NCBI GenBank assembly: GCA_030428615.1
Contig: JAUIDN010000007.1
Coordinates: 78,393 to 142,392 of the forward strand
DNA: 64,000 nucleotides
Reading direction: 5' to 3'
DNA from: Alphaproteobacteria bacterium
GTDB taxonomy: Bacteria > Pseudomonadota > Alphaproteobacteria > Sphingomonadales > Emcibacteraceae
Below are positions 44,588-54,111 of the stretch, piece by piece; position 1 is the first letter of the stretch; the number at the start of each line of letters is the position of its first letter. The notes under the pieces are model-generated. The model did no database searches, was not told the DNA's origin, and saw nothing but the letters and a program-made list of their open reading frames with translations. The translations under genes and the position numbers were made by a program.

Positions 44588-46933
44588 ATGAAAATATCGG
44601 TGATAGGGGGCGGGCCCGGCGGCCTTTACTTCGCTTTACTCACAAAAAAGGCACGACCCGACTGGGATATTGAGGTATTTGAACAGAACCGTCCCGATGA
44701 CACCTTCGGGTTTGGTGTTGTATTTTCTGATGACACATTGGATGAATTTCTCAGCCGTGATCCGGAATCCTATGAGCTTATCCGTGATGAATTTGCTTAT
44801 TGGGATGATATTATCATCCGTTACAAAGGTGAAGAAGTGCGCTGCAGCGGCAACGGTTTTGCCGGCTGTTCAAGGCTTAATCTTCTTAAAATTCTGCAGA
44901 ATCGTTGCCGGGATCTTGGTGTAAAAATCACGTTTGGCAAACGGATTGACGTTGAAAATCTTGAAACGGATTTTGCATCATCTGACATGATCCTTGCCAG
45001 TGACGGGATCGGGTCTTCAATCCGCGAACATTATAAAGACTATTTTGATCCCACCATAAGCATAAAATCAAATCGTTTTACCTGGATGGGCTCAAAACGA
45101 AAAGTTGAGGATTTTACCTATTTTTTCAAGGACACGAAATACGGTCCGATATGCGCCCATACTTATCAATATGATGCTCACACCTCAACCTGGGTATTTG
45201 AAATGTCTGATGAGTGCTGGCAAAAATGGCAATTTGAAGAATTTGATGAACAGGGGTCCGCGAATAAATTACAGGAAATATTTGCGGAAGAACTTGAAGG
45301 GCACGACCTGATCATCAACAGGTCCATGTGGCGGCAATTTCCGCGTATATATTGCAACAACTGGTATCACAAAAATATCGCGATTCTCGGTGACGCCAAA
45401 GCGTCAGCGCATTTTTCAATTGGCTCGGGAACGAAACTGGCGATGGAATGCGCAATCGCGCTTTCCGATGCCATGATTGAACATGGTGAAAGCTCCATTG
45501 AAAATGCCTTTAAGGCGTACGTCGAAGAACGTGAAACGCCGGTACAGATACTGCAACATAATGCGGACGTGTCGATGGCGTGGTTTGAACATATGGACCG
45601 CTCATGGGATATGGATTTGATGCAATTTGCGGCGGTTGTGATGTGCCGCTCAAAATCCGTCACTTATGATAATCTGATTTTACGGGACGCAGGTTTTGCT
45701 GAAAAACTGGATACGGCATGGTACGAACGATACTACCGCGAAAGCGGTTATGACTACCGTGAAAGCCGCCCTACTCCGATGTTCACAAAATTTAAGCTCG
45801 GCGGACTTGAGCTTCGAAACAGGGTTGTGATGTCGCCAATGGCGCAATATTCGGCCGATGAAAATGGTAATCTGACCGACTGGCATTTTATTCATTACGG
45901 CGGTGCTGCGCGCGGCGGAATGGCGCTTATGTATGTTGAAATGACTTGTCCCTCCCCGGAAGCAAGAATTACGCGGGGGTGTCCGGGCCTCTGGACCGAT
46001 GAGCATGAAGCACAATGGAAGCGAATTGTTGATTTTATCCATGAAAACACAGAAACCAAAATATGTATGCAGCTTGGTCATGCCGGACGGAAAGGATCAA
46101 CGCAACGGGGTTGGGAAGAAATGGATTATCCGATTGATGATCCGGGCAAAAACTGGCCCCTTCTTTCCGCGTCACCAATTCCCTATTTTGACGAAGTTTC
46201 CCAGACGCCAAAAGCCATGGACCGAAATGATATGGACAAAGTCATAAAGGACTTTAAGGCGGCGACAACACGTGCTGACCGTGCAGGGTTTGATATGATC
46301 GAAATGCACGCCGCACATGGATATCTGATTGCATCTTTCCTGTCGCCCCTTACAAATATTCGCTCAGATGAATATGGCGGATCAATTGAAAACAGAATGC
46401 GTTTTCCGCTGGAAGTGTTTGCTGCGATGCGGGATGCCTGGCCCCAGGAAAAGCCGATGTCGATTCGAATTTCTGCCTGCGACTGGAAAGAAGGCGGCAT
46501 AAGCGAAGAAGACACCTTCTATATTGCCAATGCGTTTAAAGATGCGGGTGTGGATCTGATTGATGTATCGGCGGGGCAAACCGTACCGGATCAAAAGCCG
46601 GTTTACGGCCGGATGTTCCAGCTTGGTTTTGCCGAAGCGATCCGCAACGTCCCAAAGGTGGCGACTATGGCGGTGGGAAATATTACTGAACCCGCACAGG
46701 TAAATACAATTCTTCATACGCGCCGCGCTGATCTTGTCGCCATTGGCAGGCCGCATCTGTGGAACCCGTTCTTCTGCCGTGAAGCTGCGGCCTGGTATGG
46801 AGTGTCACTGGATGAAGGGGACTGGGAAAAACAATATCTTGCTGGAAAAGCGCAGGCCTATAGCTTAAAAGAGAAAGCACGGCAACAACAGTTGGAATGG
46901 CAACAAAAGGCAAAGCCAAGCCGTCATAAATAA
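44588..46933 (+). CDS. 2-aminobenzoyl-CoA monooxygenase/reductase (or salicylyl-CoA 5-hydroxylase-type) fusion
   Basis: A 781-residue fusion. Residues 1-375 are a flavin monooxygenase (FAD motif GGGPGGLY at the N-terminus; LASDGIGSSIREHY; NIAILGDAKASAHFSIGSG). Residues 395-760 are an old-yellow-enzyme-type reductase (NRVVMSPMAQYS, CMQLGHAGRKGS, EMHAAHGYLIASFLSP, DEYGGSIENR). This two-part layout and length are those of 2-aminobenzoyl-CoA monooxygenase/reductase, which hydroxylates and then reduces the ring of anthraniloyl-CoA. The ATG at 44588 follows AGAGGAGAACATTG. It heads the third operon of the island. Family known from Azoarcus evansii; the substrate here is inferred. Confidence 0.88.
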   Translation: MKISVIGGGPGGLYFALLTKKARPDWDIEVFEQNRPDDTFGFGVVFSDDTLDEFLSRDPESYELIRDEFAYWDDIIIRYKGEEVRCSGNGFAGCSRLNLLKILQNRCRDLGVKITFGKRIDVENLETDFASSDMILASDGIGSSIREHYKDYFDPTISIKSNRFTWMGSKRKVEDFTYFFKDTKYGPICAHTYQYDAHTSTWVFEMSDECWQKWQFEEFDEQGSANKLQEIFAEELEGHDLIINRSMWRQFPRIYCNNWYHKNIAILGDAKASAHFSIGSGTKLAMECAIALSDAMIEHGESSIENAFKAYVEERETPVQILQHNADVSMAWFEHMDRSWDMDLMQFAAVVMCRSKSVTYDNLILRDAGFAEKLDTAWYERYYRESGYDYRESRPTPMFTKFKLGGLELRNRVVMSPMAQYSADENGNLTDWHFIHYGGAARGGMALMYVEMTCPSPEARITRGCPGLWTDEHEAQWKRIVDFIHENTETKICMQLGHAGRKGSTQRGWEEMDYPIDDPGKNWPLLSASPIPYFDEVSQTPKAMDRNDMDKVIKDFKAATTRADRAGFDMIEMHAAHGYLIASFLSPLTNIRSDEYGGSIENRMRFPLEVFAAMRDAWPQEKPMSIRISACDWKEGGISEEDTFYIANAFKDAGVDLIDVSAGQTVPDQKPVYGRMFQLGFAEAIRNVPKVATMAVGNITEPAQVNTILHTRRADLVAIGRPHLWNPFFCREAAAWYGVSLDEGDWEKQYLAGKAQAYSLKEKARQQQLEWQQKAKPSRHK

Positions 46934-46958
46934 TTTTCTCTAAAAAGGATCAGGGCAT

Positions 46959-47375
46959 ATGGCCACATTCAAGGTGACAAGAAAAATCCGTTTCGGGCAA
47001 ACCGATGCGGCAGGGATTACATATTACCCCCGGCTCGTGGAAATGATTAATGATATTGTCGAAGATTTTTTCGCGGATGCCGTCAAGTTCAGCTATAAGG
47101 AAATGATCGTCGAAACTGACTATGGGGTGCCCACGGTTAATTTGAATGTAACCTTTAAGCGGCCTGCGGAACTTGAAGATTATGTTGACTGGTACCTGAA
47201 CGTGACGAAAATCGGCAGGTCTTCCTTCACCGTTGAAATAGACGCCAAAGTCGGCGATCTGGACATCATCAATGCGATCGTGACGCTTGCATATATTAAG
47301 GGAAAAGGCGCGGATATGAAAAGTCACCCACTTCCCGAGCATGTGAAAGAAGTCATGAAAGAATATCTGAAATAA
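46959..47375 (+). CDS. 4-hydroxybenzoyl-CoA thioesterase-like hotdog protein
   Basis: A 138-residue single hotdog-fold thioesterase. The motif FGQTDAAGITYYPRLVEMIND matches the YbgC/4-HBT family, where the Asp and following residues form the active site. It would release CoA from dead-end or product thioesters. It lies 25 bases after the monooxygenase/reductase gene and 12 bases before the hydratase/dehydrogenase fusion, in one operon. Confidence 0.87.
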   Translation: MATFKVTRKIRFGQTDAAGITYYPRLVEMINDIVEDFFADAVKFSYKEMIVETDYGVPTVNLNVTFKRPAELEDYVDWYLNVTKIGRSSFTVEIDAKVGDLDIINAIVTLAYIKGKGADMKSHPLPEHVKEVMKEYLK

Positions 47376-47387
47376 AGGTAACGACGA

Positions 47388-49454
47388 GTGTCTGTTGTAA
47401 CATCAAGAATTGAAAATAATATTTCGATTATTACCATCGATAACCCGCCGGTAAATGCGCTTTCACATGCGGTGAGGCAGGGACTTTCAGATGAATTGAA
47501 GGGTGTCTCAAAAAATGATGATGTTGCAGCCATCATTATCATCTGCAATGGACGAACATTTTGTGCGGGTGCTGACATATCGGAATTCGGCAAGCCACCG
47601 AAAAGCCCCGGCCTGCCTGAATTAATGGCGGAAATGGATATGATCGAAAAACCGCTGGTTGCGGCGGTGCATGGTACGGCGCTTGGTGGTGGTTTTGAAC
47701 TTACACTATGTTGTCATTACCGGGTGATGGAAAGCGCGGCAAAAGTGGGATTGCCGGAAGTCAATCTGGGCCTTATCCCCGGTGCCGGCGGGACGCAGCG
47801 CTTACCCCGGTTGATCGGTGCCCAGGAAGCATTGGATATGATTTGCGGTGGAAAACCGATCTCGGCAAAGAAAGCCTATGAAATTGGCATTGCTGATCAC
47901 ATCAGCAAAGAAAATCTTCTTAAAGAGACGATCAAATACACGGAAGACCTGATTAAAGAAGGCAAACCAACAAAACGACTTCGTGATCTGGATGTAGTGG
48001 CAGCAAATGACCTGTTCAAAGAATACAGGAAGAAAATCGCCCACAAATCAAGGGGCTTTTTAGCGCCGTTTGCGGCCATTGAAGCGGTACAGGCAGCGAG
48101 CGAGCTAAGTTTTGATCAGGGGGTGGCATTTGAGCGAGAGAAATTCAAGGAGCTCGTATCTTCCCCGCAATCAAAAGCCCAGCGTCATTTGTTTTTTTCG
48201 GAACGTGCCGCAAGCAAAATTCCGGGTATCGATAAAACAACACCAATTAGGGATGTAAAAAAGGTTGCGATTATTGGCGGTGGCCTGATGGGATGCGGTA
48301 TCGCGATTAATTTTCTGAATAATGGTTTTCCTGTTACTCTTCTTGAAGTTTCAGCTGATGCAGCGACGGCAGCAAAAGAAAAAATTGAGAATATATACAG
48401 GTCTACCATCAAAAAAGGTCGCATGTCTGAAGATCAGATGAATTCATCCATGGCTCTTCTTACGGCTAGTGATGATTATAATGATCTCTCAGCCTCAGAT
48501 CTGATTATAGAGGCCGTATTCGAAGATATGGCTATCAAGAAACAGGTCATAAATAATCTGAATAAAGTAACTGATGAGAACGCGATAATTGCAACCAATA
48601 CATCTTTTCTGGATATCAACGAAATTGCGGAGGGCGCTGCCCACCCGGAAAATGTGATCGGACTTCATTTCTTTAGTCCGGCGCATATTATGCCGCTTCT
48701 TGAAATCGTAAAAACGGATAAAAGCGACATAGGTGTTATCGCAACCGCACTGAAACTGGCGAAATCTATCGGCAAAACGCCGGTCGTATCCGGGGTTTGT
48801 TACGGCTTTATCGCCAACCGTATGTCTTCATGTTATGGGCGGGAAGCAGGGCTCCTGCTACTCGAAGGGGCGCCGGTCGATCGGATTGATAAGACGCTCT
48901 ATGATTTCGGCATGCCGATGGGCATGTTCAGTATGCTTGATATGGCCGGTATCGATATCGGTGTTATGGCGCGGGAAAAACTTTCCTCCGAAGAATATGA
49001 TGAACGCGCCTTTAGCGTTCATGCGGCACTTGTTAAGTCCGGCCAAAAAGGAAAGAAAACCGGTGCAGGTTTCTATAAATATAATGGGGATAAAACCCCT
49101 AATCAGCGGGTTGCGGAACTTTCCGCTGAAATGGCGGATAAATACGGTGTAAAAAGGCGGGACATAACCACCAAAGAAATAGAAGAGCGCTGCATATTTG
49201 CCCTTATAAATGAAGGGTTTAAAATTGTTGAAGAAGGTATTGCCCTGCGCGCAAGCGATGTTGACGTTGTTTATACGCTTGGTTTCGGGTTTCCCAGATA
49301 TCGTGGTGGTCCGCTACATTATGCGCAGCAGCTTGGCTTTACATATATTTTAAAAAGAATGAAAGAATTTGCCAAAACACAGGGGGACAGGTGGTGGGCG
49401 CCATCCAAAATGCTGGTAAAATTGGCAGAAGAGGAACGAGAAGAAAATGTCTGA
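47388..49454 (+). CDS. Enoyl-CoA hydratase/3-hydroxyacyl-CoA dehydrogenase fusion
   Basis: A 688-residue bifunctional beta-oxidation-type enzyme starting at GTG 47388. The crotonase part (residues 1-250) has GRTFCAGADISEFG, VHGTALGGGFELTL and VNLGLIPGAGGTQRLPR with the expected catalytic carboxylates. The dehydrogenase part (from about 285) has the NAD motif IIGGGLMGCGIA, GLHFFSPAH with the catalytic His, and a C-terminal domain ending near FGFPRYRGGPLHYA. The length is typical of FadJ-like fusions. It likely processes the hydroaromatic and open-chain CoA esters formed after the monooxygenase/reductase. Confidence 0.92.
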   Translation: MSVVTSRIENNISIITIDNPPVNALSHAVRQGLSDELKGVSKNDDVAAIIIICNGRTFCAGADISEFGKPPKSPGLPELMAEMDMIEKPLVAAVHGTALGGGFELTLCCHYRVMESAAKVGLPEVNLGLIPGAGGTQRLPRLIGAQEALDMICGGKPISAKKAYEIGIADHISKENLLKETIKYTEDLIKEGKPTKRLRDLDVVAANDLFKEYRKKIAHKSRGFLAPFAAIEAVQAASELSFDQGVAFEREKFKELVSSPQSKAQRHLFFSERAASKIPGIDKTTPIRDVKKVAIIGGGLMGCGIAINFLNNGFPVTLLEVSADAATAAKEKIENIYRSTIKKGRMSEDQMNSSMALLTASDDYNDLSASDLIIEAVFEDMAIKKQVINNLNKVTDENAIIATNTSFLDINEIAEGAAHPENVIGLHFFSPAHIMPLLEIVKTDKSDIGVIATALKLAKSIGKTPVVSGVCYGFIANRMSSCYGREAGLLLLEGAPVDRIDKTLYDFGMPMGMFSMLDMAGIDIGVMAREKLSSEEYDERAFSVHAALVKSGQKGKKTGAGFYKYNGDKTPNQRVAELSAEMADKYGVKRRDITTKEIEERCIFALINEGFKIVEEGIALRASDVDVVYTLGFGFPRYRGGPLHYAQQLGFTYILKRMKEFAKTQGDRWWAPSKMLVKLAEEEREENV

Positions 49455-50505
49455 TGAAAAAATTGATTATGTTGTGGAAAATAAACCTTGCCTTGTAAGC
49501 CTTGAGGCAGGGAAGAAATATGCCTGGTGTACCTGCAAAAACAGTAAGACCCAACCTTTTTGTGATGGCTCGCACAAGGGGACAGATATGCGCCCGATGG
49601 TTTTCAAAGCGGAAAAAGATGAAGATGTGCTGCTTTGCGCCTGTAAAGCCACGCGCTCTGGCCCTTATTGCGATGGTTCACATAACAATCTTGAAGATGT
49701 ATATGCTGAAGCGACCCCGGAAGAAATAGAGTCGATGAAAAACTCGGTTTTAATTGCCCCGGAAAATGGCAAGGCGCTGCTCGATGGGGGTGCTTATGTC
49801 CTTACCCCATCGGATGGCAATGATAAAATTGCGGATAACGTAAGATACCAACCCGTCATCGCCGAAGAAGACGGTGCGACGAAACTAAGCCTTCATCGGT
49901 TAATTGTTTCCCCCGGCACTACCTCGTGGCTGCAATATAAGGGGGTTGATACAGTTCTCTATTTTGTCTCTGGCGCCGGAACTGTTGATATTGCGGGTAA
50001 ACAGTTTTCTGTCGACCGGGAAGCGGGGATATATGTACGCCCCGGCGAAGCCTTTCGGGTGATCACGGATCAGGAAATGACTATTTATGCAACTGCGTGC
50101 CCGATGTTAAGTGATCTTACAATTCTGCAGGAACATGACACATGCTTTGATGAAAGCCAGCAGGAACGATATGTGGCTTTTGATGAAAAAACGGCGAATG
50201 TTATGGCCAACCGCTTTTATCAGGAACTTGTTGATACCAAAGTTGGCTGCAATGAAGTAACGCAGTTTATCGGGCAGATACCGTTATCCCGCGCTGCCAT
50301 GCATCGTCATTTATATGAAGAAGCGATTGTCATTCTGACTGGTTCCGGGCGTATGTGGACCGGGACAAAGTGGGCGGAAGTAAACACGGGTGACGTTCTG
50401 TTTTTGCCGCACCGGCAGGGCCATTCTCTGGAATGTACCGATGATGGTGGTATGTTGCTGATGGGGGTATTTTACCCTTCAGGCAGTCCGGCAATTAATT
50501 ATTAG
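49447..50505 (+). CDS. CDGSH iron-sulfur and bicupin fusion protein
   Basis: A 352-residue fusion. Two complete CDGSH (NEET-like) 2Fe-2S motifs lie in residues 1-80: C28, C30, C39, H43 and C64, C66, C75, H79. After these follow two cupin domains, the second with a metal-binding HRHLYEEAIVILTGSG and RQGHS. The pairing of CDGSH centres with a bicupin suggests an oxygenase or redox-controlled cupin enzyme, in the position where a ring-opening step would be expected. I know no characterised enzyme with this layout. It starts inside the end of the preceding gene (eight-base overlap) and is followed by the PLP gene. Confidence 0.8.
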   Translation: MSDEKIDYVVENKPCLVSLEAGKKYAWCTCKNSKTQPFCDGSHKGTDMRPMVFKAEKDEDVLLCACKATRSGPYCDGSHNNLEDVYAEATPEEIESMKNSVLIAPENGKALLDGGAYVLTPSDGNDKIADNVRYQPVIAEEDGATKLSLHRLIVSPGTTSWLQYKGVDTVLYFVSGAGTVDIAGKQFSVDREAGIYVRPGEAFRVITDQEMTIYATACPMLSDLTILQEHDTCFDESQQERYVAFDEKTANVMANRFYQELVDTKVGCNEVTQFIGQIPLSRAAMHRHLYEEAIVILTGSGRMWTGTKWAEVNTGDVLFLPHRQGHSLECTDDGGMLLMGVFYPSGSPAINY

Positions 50506-50532
50506 TCAAGAGAGCACATTTTAGGACAAGCA

Positions 50533-51672
50533 ATGAAACCCATTGAGGAATACAGAGATCATTTCCCGATTTTCAAGGACACTGTTTACATCAACAGTTG
50601 TTCTTATGCCGCCCTTTCCGATGAAGTGGAAGCGGCGTTTCTAAAATATCTTAAAGACCGACACGAAATGGGCGCGGACTGGATCGGCTGGTGTGACAGG
50701 CTGGAGCGTGTCAGGGAACTGTTTGCAAAGCTGTTATCGGCCCGCGCTGATGAAATTGCTGTAACAACATCGGCATCCGCATCGCTCAGCGCTGTGTCAA
50801 GCAGTCTTGATTTTTCAGGTGCGCGCAAGAAAATTGTAACAACTGATCTCGCGTTCCCAACAGAAGCACACGCCTGGCATGCTCTTAAAAAGCACGGCGC
50901 ACAAGTTGTCCATGCCAAGGAAAAGGACGGGATGATTGATCTTGATGATCTTGAACGTCTTGTTGATGAAACGACGCTTCTTGTGGCTGTGCCCCTTGTC
51001 TGCTATCGCAATGGGGCTCTCGCGGATGTTCCGGCTATTCGTGATATCGCCAGAAAAAAAGGTGCGATGATATTGGTTGATGCCTATCAGGGTGTTGGTG
51101 CTGTGCCGATTGATGTGAATGAGTGGGATGTGGACTTCATTGTCGGCGGGTCGCTTAAGTATCTTTTATCAACGGCGGGAGTTGGGTTTCTTTGGGTGCG
51201 GGGTGACCTGATCACAAAATCACAGCCGACCCAAACCGGGTGGTTCGCGCAGGAGGATGTCCACGCGATGCTTATTCATGATAATATTCCCGCCCGTTCG
51301 GCAAGGAGGTTTGAACAGGGCACGCCTTCTGTCCCCAATTTATATGCGGTTGAAGCAGGCTTGAAAATGATTCTGGAAATCGGGGTGGGCAATATAAGGA
51401 AATATGTTGCCAGCCTGAATGAAAGATTAAAGCAGGGCATCCTGAAAATTGGCGGGAAGATTATGTCCCCGATGAATCCGGATCGTCACGGCGCGATGAT
51501 TACGGTTGCCTCCACGGATGAATATGCGTTGGTCGCGAAACTGGCAGAGGATGGCATTGTTGCTTCATGTCGGGACGGTAATCTCAGGATTTCGGCACAC
51601 TTTTACAATAATGATGACGACATTGACGCGGTCATAGCATCCCTCGAAAAGAATAAAAATTTACTTGCATAG
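50533..51672 (+). CDS. Class V aminotransferase-fold PLP enzyme (kynureninase-like)
   Basis: A 379-residue fold-type I PLP protein. VDAYQGVGAVPIDVNEWDVD contains the PLP-nitrogen Asp, and GGSLKYLL the PLP lysine; GVGFLWV and GTPSVPNLYAVEAGL follow as in kynureninases and cysteine desulfurases. It is about 40 residues shorter than KynU. Kynureninase would split kynurenine into anthranilate and alanine and so feed the CoA ligase, which suits the locus, but other class V reactions remain possible. Last gene of the third operon. Confidence 0.78.
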   Translation: MKPIEEYRDHFPIFKDTVYINSCSYAALSDEVEAAFLKYLKDRHEMGADWIGWCDRLERVRELFAKLLSARADEIAVTTSASASLSAVSSSLDFSGARKKIVTTDLAFPTEAHAWHALKKHGAQVVHAKEKDGMIDLDDLERLVDETTLLVAVPLVCYRNGALADVPAIRDIARKKGAMILVDAYQGVGAVPIDVNEWDVDFIVGGSLKYLLSTAGVGFLWVRGDLITKSQPTQTGWFAQEDVHAMLIHDNIPARSARRFEQGTPSVPNLYAVEAGLKMILEIGVGNIRKYVASLNERLKQGILKIGGKIMSPMNPDRHGAMITVASTDEYALVAKLAEDGIVASCRDGNLRISAHFYNNDDDIDAVIASLEKNKNLLA

Positions 51673-51741
51673 TTCATAATGCTTGGCACACTTAATTAAA
51701 AATGTTACTCTTCGGTAACTTTAAATTGAGCGGGGTCGAAA

Positions 51742-54099
51742 ATGAACAGTAAAAGTGCTGAAAACTCTATTATTACAACAGCAACCGAAGACGATATTGA
51801 AACGCTAAAGCTGCTTGAAAAGAAAGTATTGTGGCTCGCGAGCTATATGATTCATAATGCCAATCATATTCGCCCTTCCCGCGATGGCCTGAAAGTTGGT
51901 GGACATCAGGCATCTAGCGCATCACTCGCCTCCATAATGACCGCGCTGTATTTTCATATCATGGGTCCAAATGACAGGATCGCTGTCAAGCCGCACGCAT
52001 CCCCGATCATGCATGCCATCATGTATCTAATGGATCGGCAGAACCTTGATAAAATGAAAAATTTCCGCGGATTTGGCGGCGCTCAATCCTATCCGTCAAT
52101 GACCAAGGACACGACAGATGTCGATTTTTCCACCGGATCGGTTGGTATGGGTGTTGCCGCAACACTTTTTAATACGCTGGTGCAGGACTATATGGTCGAT
52201 CACGGATGGCACGATGAAAAATCAATGGGCAGAATGATTGCCCTTGCCGGGGATGCGGAATTCGACGAAGGAAATATTTTTGAATGTCTTCTTGAAGGCT
52301 GGAAACATAAAGCAAGAAACCTTTGGTGGGTTATCGATTATAACCGTCAAAGCTTGGACGGTGTGGTTGATGATGCACTGTTTGAACGGATCAGTGGTGT
52401 TTTCGATAGCCTCGGCTGGAAGGTTTCATCACTTAAGTATGGTCGTAAGCTGCTAAAGGCACAGGACGGCCCGGCTGGCGAAGCCATTCTTAACTGGATT
52501 GATAATTGTCCAAACCAGCTCTATTCAGCGCTCACCTATCAGGGTGGTGCGGAATGGAGAAAGCAGCTCGAGCAGGAGTTAAAAGGGACAAGTGGCCTCA
52601 GCGAGTTTCTGGATAGTTATGATGATCCCGCGCTTGCGGAGGTTATGACCAATCTGGGGGGGCATGACCTTGAAACACTGATTGATGCTTTCGGTAATGC
52701 TGATAGCGAACAACCACAATGTTTTATCGCTTATACGATTAAGGGAATGGGATTACCCCTAGCGGGGCACAAGGATAACCATGCGGGGCTTATGAGCGTG
52801 GGGCAGATGGCTGAATTTCAGAAAGACCAACAAGTGCCGGAAGGTGCGGAATGGGATAAATTTGGCGGTATGGAAGAAAAGGCTAAAAAATTGCAGCATT
52901 TTATTGATAATGTAGCCTACCAGAAAAGAGCGAAAGAAAAAAAGAAACCAGCGCTTATCGACATTCCTGAAATATTACCGCCAACCGACGATCAGCAGTC
53001 AACACAGGAAGCTTTCGGAAAGATCATGTTTGAGCTTGCTAAAGGGGATAGTGCGCTCGCTGATCACATTGTCACAACCAGCCCGGATGTTACGTCGTCA
53101 ACGAACCTTGGCCCGTGGGTAAACCGCCGTAAACTTTATGCCCATGATAAGGTTGACGATGTTTTTAAGGATAAACGAATTCCCAGCTCACAGATCTGGC
53201 AGAAGGGCCCTGCCGGGCAGCATATGGAGCTCGGTATTGCTGAAAATAATCTGTTTTCGTTGCTTGGTCAGCTTGGGCTTGCGCACCATCATTTCGGCGA
53301 ACGGCTGTTCCCGGTCGGAACACTGTATGACCCCTTCATCGGTCGGGGCCTTGACGCGCTAAATTATGCGTCTTATCAGGGTGCGCGCTACATGCTTGTT
53401 GCAACACCGTCCGGCATTACACTTGGGCCGGAAGGGGGGGCTCATCAATCCATCGGTACGCCGCTAATCGGCTTATCGCAACCGGGCCTTACATCGGTCG
53501 AGCCTTCTTACGCTGACGAACTTGCCGTGCTCATGCAATGGGCGTTTGACACCATGCAAAGAGAAGATGGTTCGTCCGTTTATCTGCGCCTATCAACCAG
53601 AAAAATTGATCAGCTCCCCAGAACACTGACGGCGGAAGATAAGGAAAATATTATAAAGGGTGCATATTGGCTCAGAAAACCATCGAGCAGCACGACGCGG
53701 GCTATCATTTACGCCGGGGCTATTGCGCCGGAAGTTATGGGCGCTGTACAGGACCTTCAGCAGGAAAATAAGGATATGGCAGTTCTCGCGGTCACGTCAT
53801 CCGATATAGTTTACCGCGACTGGTCGGCTTCACGCCGCAAAACGGCGATTGAAAAGGACCCGCAGGTTTCCCATATCGAAAAGTTAATGGGACAGCTCGC
53901 CCGGGATTGTGTTGTTGTTTCAGTTTGCGATGGACATCCGCTTAATCTTTCGTGGCTGGGTAGCATTCGCGGTAATCCTGTGGTACCTCTTGGGGTAGAA
54001 GCATTTGGACAAACAGGCGACCTTCCGGATTTGTATGAACATTTCATGATAGATAGTGCTGCTATTGTCGCTGCATATGGAAGATTGAAACGACATTAA
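51742..54099 (+). CDS. AceE-like pyruvate dehydrogenase E1 / transketolase-family thiamine enzyme
   Basis: A 785-residue thiamine-diphosphate enzyme. The cofactor motif starts at GDAEFDEGN near residue 170 and ends with VIDYNRQSLDGVV, close to the AceE sequence INCNLQRLDGPV; the second half has HMELGIAENNLFSLLGQLG and the transketolase C-domain. It is about 100 residues shorter than classical AceE. No E2 or E3 gene lies nearby, so it may not act in a pyruvate dehydrogenase complex. It follows the kynureninase-like gene after 69 bases and precedes nhaA by 12. A role in 2-oxoacid handling in the aromatic island is possible. Confidence 0.83.
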   Translation: MNSKSAENSIITTATEDDIETLKLLEKKVLWLASYMIHNANHIRPSRDGLKVGGHQASSASLASIMTALYFHIMGPNDRIAVKPHASPIMHAIMYLMDRQNLDKMKNFRGFGGAQSYPSMTKDTTDVDFSTGSVGMGVAATLFNTLVQDYMVDHGWHDEKSMGRMIALAGDAEFDEGNIFECLLEGWKHKARNLWWVIDYNRQSLDGVVDDALFERISGVFDSLGWKVSSLKYGRKLLKAQDGPAGEAILNWIDNCPNQLYSALTYQGGAEWRKQLEQELKGTSGLSEFLDSYDDPALAEVMTNLGGHDLETLIDAFGNADSEQPQCFIAYTIKGMGLPLAGHKDNHAGLMSVGQMAEFQKDQQVPEGAEWDKFGGMEEKAKKLQHFIDNVAYQKRAKEKKKPALIDIPEILPPTDDQQSTQEAFGKIMFELAKGDSALADHIVTTSPDVTSSTNLGPWVNRRKLYAHDKVDDVFKDKRIPSSQIWQKGPAGQHMELGIAENNLFSLLGQLGLAHHHFGERLFPVGTLYDPFIGRGLDALNYASYQGARYMLVATPSGITLGPEGGAHQSIGTPLIGLSQPGLTSVEPSYADELAVLMQWAFDTMQREDGSSVYLRLSTRKIDQLPRTLTAEDKENIIKGAYWLRKPSSSTTRAIIYAGAIAPEVMGAVQDLQQENKDMAVLAVTSSDIVYRDWSASRRKTAIEKDPQVSHIEKLMGQLARDCVVVSVCDGHPLNLSWLGSIRGNPVVPLGVEAFGQTGDLPDLYEHFMIDSAAIVAAYGRLKRH

Positions 54100-54111
54100 A
54101 GGGTAAGACAA

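Noticed and set aside
51704..51719. GTTAC/GTAAC hairpin between the kynureninase-like and AceE-like genes
   Set aside because: Only five base pairs and no clean T-run; too weak for a terminator call.
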